Origin: an uncultured Oscillospiraceae bacterium
Lineage (GTDB): Bacteria > Bacillota > Clostridia > Oscillospirales > Oscillospiraceae
DNA length: 16,756 bases
Assembly: GCA_934591725.1 (NCBI GenBank)
Contig: CAKTPR010000048.1
Span: 1 to 16,756 of the forward strand
Direction of reading: 5' to 3'
The notes beneath the pieces were generated by a model. It did no database searches and was not told where the DNA came from. It saw only the letters and a list, made by a program, of their open reading frames with translations. Numbering within the stretch: the first letter of the stretch is position 1; each line of letters starts with the position of its first letter. Made by a program: the position numbers and the translations under genes. Of this stretch, positions 14,427 to 16,756 are shown piece after piece.

Positions 14427-14450
14427 CGCGCACTGCATCGGCAGTGCGCG
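14427..14450 (-). terminator. Probable terminator downstream of the truncated symporter gene
   Basis: A 10-bp GC-rich stem, CGCGCACTGC with its complement at 14441-14450, has a 4-nt ATCG loop. On the minus strand it is followed by TTTGGTGTTGAAGG, a modest T-rich tail. It lies 6 bp after the symporter stop codon. Confidence 0.6.
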
Positions 14451-14455
14451 CAATG

Positions 14456-15178
14456 TCATATAAGTCCCTGTATCAGTATTATAAGTATCAGCACCGGGAG
14501 CACATAGCAGAAGTACGGCTTGAGCTTCGGGGAGAGCTTCAGCCCCTCGCCCTTGTTGACCTCGGCGATGTACTTGTCAAAGCCCCAGCCCCATTTGCTC
14601 ACGCAGAACAGCAGATACACCAGCGATCCGCAGGGCAGCAGGAGGTTGCTGACGATGAAGTCCTCGCTGTCGAGCACGGCCTCGCCGCCGAGGGTGTGCT
14701 TATCGCTCATATAGCTGCCGAAGATCTCCATCGCCGCAATGCCGAGGCTCAGCGTGAAGAAGGCCTGATTCATCGCGTCTGTTATCATTTTCCCAAAGCC
14801 GTTCTCCCTGATGCTCTCTATCGACGGCAGCAGGTAGAACCTCATGCCCTCGCCCGCGCCGGGCAGCGTCAGGCTGTGTACCGCGAGCACGATGATGAGC
14901 GCGAGCAGCGCCAGCATCATGTACTTGGATATCCGCTCCAGCCCCTTTTGCAGGCCGAAGCTGCACACGGCAAAGCCGAGTATGACCACAAGCTCCGTCC
15001 ATATCGCCATCTCACCCGGAGATGCGAGCAGCGTACCGAACACACCGCCGACCTCTTCCGTCCCCATGCCCGCATGGAAAACGCCGGTCAGGAACTTTCC
15101 GAAGTAGCTTATCATCCAGCCCGTGACGGACGTGTAATACATCATCAGCATATAGCAGCCGAGCATGCAGAACCAGCC
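14456..15178 (-). pseudogene. NSS-family sodium:neurotransmitter/amino-acid symporter, N-terminally truncated
   Basis: About 240 residues resemble the C-terminal half or more of neurotransmitter:sodium symporters. The homology begins with GWFCMLGCYMLMMYYTSVTGWM, the third helix region, and continues through SIRENGFGKMITDAMNQAFFTLSLGIAAMEIFGSYM (helices 6-8) to a final hydrophobic helix ending ILIQGLI. Full family members are about 450 residues and carry the Na+ and substrate sites partly in helices 1 and 2, which are missing here. The ATG at 15166 has no ribosome binding site and lies inside the conserved segment. Upstream of about 15,178 the frame changes to sequence that belongs to a LysR gene on the other strand. 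The product is therefore unlikely to be functional. Confidence 0.82.
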
Positions 15179-15442
15179 GGGTATAAGCCGAACATCCTCT
15201 GCCGTTCGAGTGACGCCGAGAGCGTTCTCATCATGGTCGCCGCCGAGGAGGGCATCTCCATCCTGCCCGGCTACTTTACCGATAAGCTCTATAACGCGGA
15301 TAACCTCAGCTTTGTCCCGATGGTCGGCGAGGGCGAGTATGAGGAGATCATCGCCGCGTGGCGGCGTGACAGCGTGAACCCCATTCTTGAGCAGTTCCTT
15401 GAATCTCCCCGCGCCGCCTGTCCGCTGTCAGAGTATAACTAA
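15179..15442 (+). pseudogene. LysR-type transcriptional regulator, C-terminal remnant
   Basis: About 87 codons encode the end of a LysR substrate-binding domain: GYKPNILCRSSDAESVLIMVAAEEGISILPGY, with the V-A-A-x-x-G-I-S-I-L-P pattern, then VGEGEYEEIIAAWRRDSVNPILEQFLE, a common C-terminal stretch. The N-terminal helix-turn-helix and most of the effector domain (about 210 residues in the family) are absent. The open frame continues upstream on the plus strand only as the antisense of the symporter gene and does not look like a LysR protein. The remnant starts exactly where the symporter homology on the opposite strand ends. The stop at 15440-15442 is followed by a terminator, so the 3' end is intact. 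Confidence 0.83.
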
Positions 15443-15449
15443 AGCACAA

Positions 15450-15490
15450 TGCCCCATGATTGCTGCAAGCAGCCATGGGGCACATTTTTA
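15450..15490. terminator. Terminator between LysR remnant and ABC permease gene
   Basis: Outer 9-bp arms TGCCCCATG (15450-15458) and CATGGGGCA (15474-15482) and inner arms GCTGC/GCAGC (15462-15466, 15469-15473) form a stem with a 3-nt bulge. It is followed by CATTTTTATTTTC on the plus strand. The minus-strand tail is TTGTGCTTTAG. It serves convergent genes. Confidence 0.8.
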
Positions 15491-16099
15491 TTTTCTCTTC
15501 ATTTCATAGAACCGCACTGATGCCTCAAACGAAACGACCTGCGACGCCGCGGCTATCGCCAGCAGCACCAGCGCCGCGGTCACGGGACTGCCAATTCCGT
15601 CAATGAGCGCCGAGAGCTTGTCGGAGAGTATGACCCCCGCCGCCGCGCTCGCGCATATGAGTATCGTGAAGAGCACACGGCCTTTCTCGACGCCCAGCCT
15701 GAACATCACCGGCAGGTTTATCGCCAGCATGATGAGCGCAAGGCAGGCCGTGAACAGCAGCGCGAATGCCGCCTCCGCGTCAAACTGCGTCCATCCGAAG
15801 CGGTTCAGGATAAGCTGCGCCACAGCGGCGACAGCGCCCGCAGCCGCGACGGCGGTCACGCCGAGCACGTACTTGCCGCCGACTATCTCTTTAATCGCGT
15901 ACGGCAGCATCGCCGCAAGCTCATCCCATTTGCTCCGCTCGTCATACGCAAGCGCCGTCACCGGCAGCATCGCCGCATAGACCACCGCGAACGCAGCCAT
16001 CGAATAGCCCGGAACGCAGGCAAATGCCAGCATCAGCACCAGCATTATCTTCATCTGCTTTATGAGCGTGTACCAGTCCTTTAGCAGCAGACCCTTCAT
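15488..16099 (-). CDS. ABC-2 type exporter permease subunit
   Basis: The 203-residue product starts MKGLLLKDWYTLIKQMK, the usual cytoplasmic N-terminus of ABC-2 permeases of the ABC2_membrane_5 type. About six hydrophobic segments follow: near 18-34 and 35-49, then after an exposed DERSKWDELAAMLPYAIKEIVGGKY loop, near 78-98, 110-130, 143-159 and 168-187. The DERSKWDE..LP loop is characteristic of this family. It should form the membrane channel for the ATPase encoded immediately upstream. Its ATG overlaps the ATPase stop (ATGA, 16099-16096), showing translational coupling. The substrate is unknown; related pairs export peptides, lantibiotics or cell-envelope drugs. Confidence 0.84.
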   Translation of the reverse strand: MKGLLLKDWYTLIKQMKIMLVLMLAFACVPGYSMAAFAVVYAAMLPVTALAYDERSKWDELAAMLPYAIKEIVGGKYVLGVTAVAAAGAVAAVAQLILNRFGWTQFDAEAAFALLFTACLALIMLAINLPVMFRLGVEKGRVLFTILICASAAAGVILSDKLSALIDGIGSPVTAALVLLAIAAASQVVSFEASVRFYEMKRK

Positions 16100-16756
16100 T
16101 TTCTCTCGTCCCCCTTCGCCAGAAACAGAATGATGTCCTCAAGGCTTGTGTGCTCGGTCGGTATCGCCGCAGGTATGCCGCCGCGCAGCACCAGCGCCTC
16201 CGTGCCGTAGCCGCTCGCCCTGCGGCTTATGACGCTCTCCTCCGGCAGCTCCCTGAGCCGCTCCTCCGGGAGCCGTATCAGCGTGTACTCCTCAAGCAGC
16301 CTGTCCTTCTCCTCGCACAGCACGAGCCTGCCTTTGTGCAGGAACGCTATGTAATCGCATATCTTTTCCAGATCGCTCACGATGTGCGACGAGAGCAGTA
16401 TCGAGCAGTTCTCGTCCCGCGTGAAGTCGTTGAATATATCGAGCAGCTCATCGCGTGCCATCGGGTCAAGCCCGCTCGTCGCCTCGTCGAGTATCAGGAG
16501 CTTTGCCCCGTGCGATAGCGCCGCGGCGATCGCAAGCTTCATGCGCATCCCGCGCGAGTAGTCCTTGAATATCTTATCCGGTGCGAGCGAGAACTTTTTA
16601 AGATAGCCCTCGAACGCCGCCGCGTCCCAGTTCTTATAGGTCAACGCCATGACCTTGCCGACGTTCCGCGCGCTCATGACCTCCGGGAAATATGCCTCGT
16701 CGAGCACGACGCCGATATCCTCCTTGACGTCCCGGAACCCGGCGCTCCTGTTGTCA
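16096..16756 (-). CDS. ABC exporter ATP-binding subunit (YtrB/BcrA-like), 5' end outside window
   Basis: About 219 residues are visible; the frame runs off the right edge at 16756, so the start and Walker A are missing. The part seen contains the Q-loop-region analogue (KEDIGVVLDEAYFPEVM), a signature YSRGMRMKLAIAAALSH, Walker B plus D-loop LLILDEATSGLDP, and the H-loop LLSSH. The signature has S-R-G-M in place of the standard S-G-G-Q, as in YtrB-like ATPases. A short C-terminal extension (about 60 residues) follows. A GTG at 16707 is internal. The stop overlaps the permease ATG, so the two form one transporter. The upstream partner gene (often a GntR regulator in such operons) would lie beyond the window. 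Confidence 0.87.
   Translation of the reverse strand, partial: DNRSAGFRDVKEDIGVVLDEAYFPEVMSARNVGKVMALTYKNWDAAAFEGYLKKFSLAPDKIFKDYSRGMRMKLAIAAALSHGAKLLILDEATSGLDPMARDELLDIFNDFTRDENCSILLSSHIVSDLEKICDYIAFLHKGRLVLCEEKDRLLEEYTLIRLPEERLRELPEESVISRRASGYGTEALVLRGGIPAAIPTEHTSLEDIILFLAKGDERK

Noticed and set aside
14243..15178. Long plus-strand frame leading into the LysR remnant, which might be read as one 399-residue protein
   Set aside because: Up to about 15,178 it is antisense of the symporter coding sequence and has no protein-like pattern. Only the last 87 codons are LysR.

Overview
The window looks like chromosomal DNA from a moderately GC-rich Clostridia member, probably a gut Oscillospiraceae/Ruminococcaceae-type Firmicute. 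The evidence is strong AGGAGG-type ribosome binding sites, a CIRCE-controlled groES-groEL operon, consensus sigma-A promoters, and a gene set typical of that group: a phage-tail-lysozyme-domain lipoprotein, a UvrA2-type ATPase, an XAT acetyltransferase, a flavodoxin_4 protein and an ABC-2 exporter with a YtrB-like ATPase. The genus cannot be fixed from this sequence alone. I see no rRNA, tRNA, CRISPR array, insertion sequence or integrase.

Left part (1-4.9 kb): the 3' end of a glucosamine-6-phosphate deaminase gene (+) meets, across a shared terminator, a minus-strand gene for a secreted lipoprotein carrying a phage-tail-type lysozyme domain. Next is a minus-strand TPR protein. Divergently on the plus strand, an RlmL/YpsC-type RNA methyltransferase and a diacylglycerol-kinase-family lipid kinase form an apparent operon. 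Positions 4845-4905 hold no clear terminator.

Middle part (4.9-10.2 kb): groES-groEL lie behind a promoter with an unusually extended CIRCE palindrome and end in a strong hairpin. Convergent to them is a minus-strand pair, uvrA2 then a Vat-like O-acetyltransferase 27 bp downstream. Together these look like an intrinsic drug-defence operon.

Right-centre part (10.2-14.3 kb): a plus-strand unit encodes two small membrane proteins and a TetR-family regulator that starts at a TTG inside the preceding gene. A second unit, with its own TTGACA/TATAAT promoter, encodes a MATE efflux pump followed by a MarR-family regulator. A bidirectional terminator separates this from a minus-strand flavodoxin.

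Right end (14.4-16.8 kb): two 5'-truncated genes abut at about 15,178. They are the C-terminal part of an NSS-family sodium symporter (-) and the C-terminal part of a LysR-type regulator (+). The simplest reading is one deletion that removed a divergent promoter and both 5' ends. Beyond it is an ABC exporter pair (-), an ATPase cut by the window edge whose stop overlaps the permease start.

Much of 7.0-13.7 kb concerns drug or stress defence (UvrA2, Vat-like enzyme, TetR unit, MATE-MarR). No completely new system is evident. The best leads are the uvrA2-vat pairing, the TetR membrane-protein unit with its upstream palindrome, and the symporter/LysR deletion scar.
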